From: Kordia sp045105435
GTDB lineage: Bacteria; Bacteroidota; Bacteroidia; Flavobacteriales; Flavobacteriaceae
Direction of reading: 5' to 3'
NCBI RefSeq assembly: GCF_045105435.1
Contig: NZ_JBGCDL010000387.1
Location: 1 to 6,407, forward strand
DNA length: 6,407 nt
The position numbers and the translations under genes were made by a program. The notes below the pieces were generated by a model. The model was not told where the DNA came from. It worked only from the letters and a program-made list of their open reading frames with translations, and searched no databases. Each line of letters starts with the position of its first letter. Position 1 is the stretch's first letter. Below, piece by piece: positions 6,380 to 6,407 of this stretch.

Positions 6380-6407
6380 GACAAATATATTAATTTTTTT
6401 AGAAAAG

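Noticed and set aside
1..6407. tRNA, rRNA, CRISPR array, insertion sequence or riboswitch
   Set aside because: I saw no direct-repeat-spacer pattern, transposase, terminal inverted repeats, cloverleaf or known aptamer; intergenic spaces are all under about 140 bp.

Overview
The window comes from a low-GC member of the Bacteroidota, most likely a marine Flavobacteriaceae; Kordia or a close relative is a guess from gene style, not a demonstrated assignment. The evidence is AT-rich sequence with few Shine-Dalgarno-like sites, promoters of the Bacteroidota type (TTTG, 19 nt, TAnnTTTG), an OmpA-family porin with thrombospondin type 3 repeats, and an AddB-like nuclease without a Walker A motif.

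Layout. On the + strand, a tandem universal-stress-protein gene (118-912) ends in a strong terminator (934-971). A 53-codon gene follows (1048-1209) that looks like a Bacteroidota class I lanthipeptide / GG-leader natural product precursor and has its own terminator. On the - strand, read from right to left, come an ompA-family gene (4940-6313) with a clear promoter, a terminator (4881-4912), an AddB-like PD-(D/E)XK nuclease gene (2103-4868), and a cytosolic alpha/beta hydrolase gene (1252-2100). The hydrolase start codon is two bases after the nuclease stop. The + strand peptide gene and the - strand hydrolase gene converge on a shared hairpin at about 1224-1253.

How the genes relate. The nuclease and hydrolase form one probable transcription unit. 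ompA is separated from them by a terminator only 12 bp before the nuclease start, so nuclease expression may depend on read-through or on an unusual promoter. The stress protein and the peptide are independent + strand units. No lanthionine synthetase, cyclase, protease, transporter or AddA helicase is present here, so both the peptide and the nuclease need partners encoded elsewhere.

The most interesting element is the small peptide gene. It has a wholly basic leader (11 Lys/Arg, no Asp/Glu in 27 residues) ending in Gly-Gly, then an acidic 26-residue core with three Cys and five Ser/Thr. No stretch longer than about 140 bp lacks a gene.
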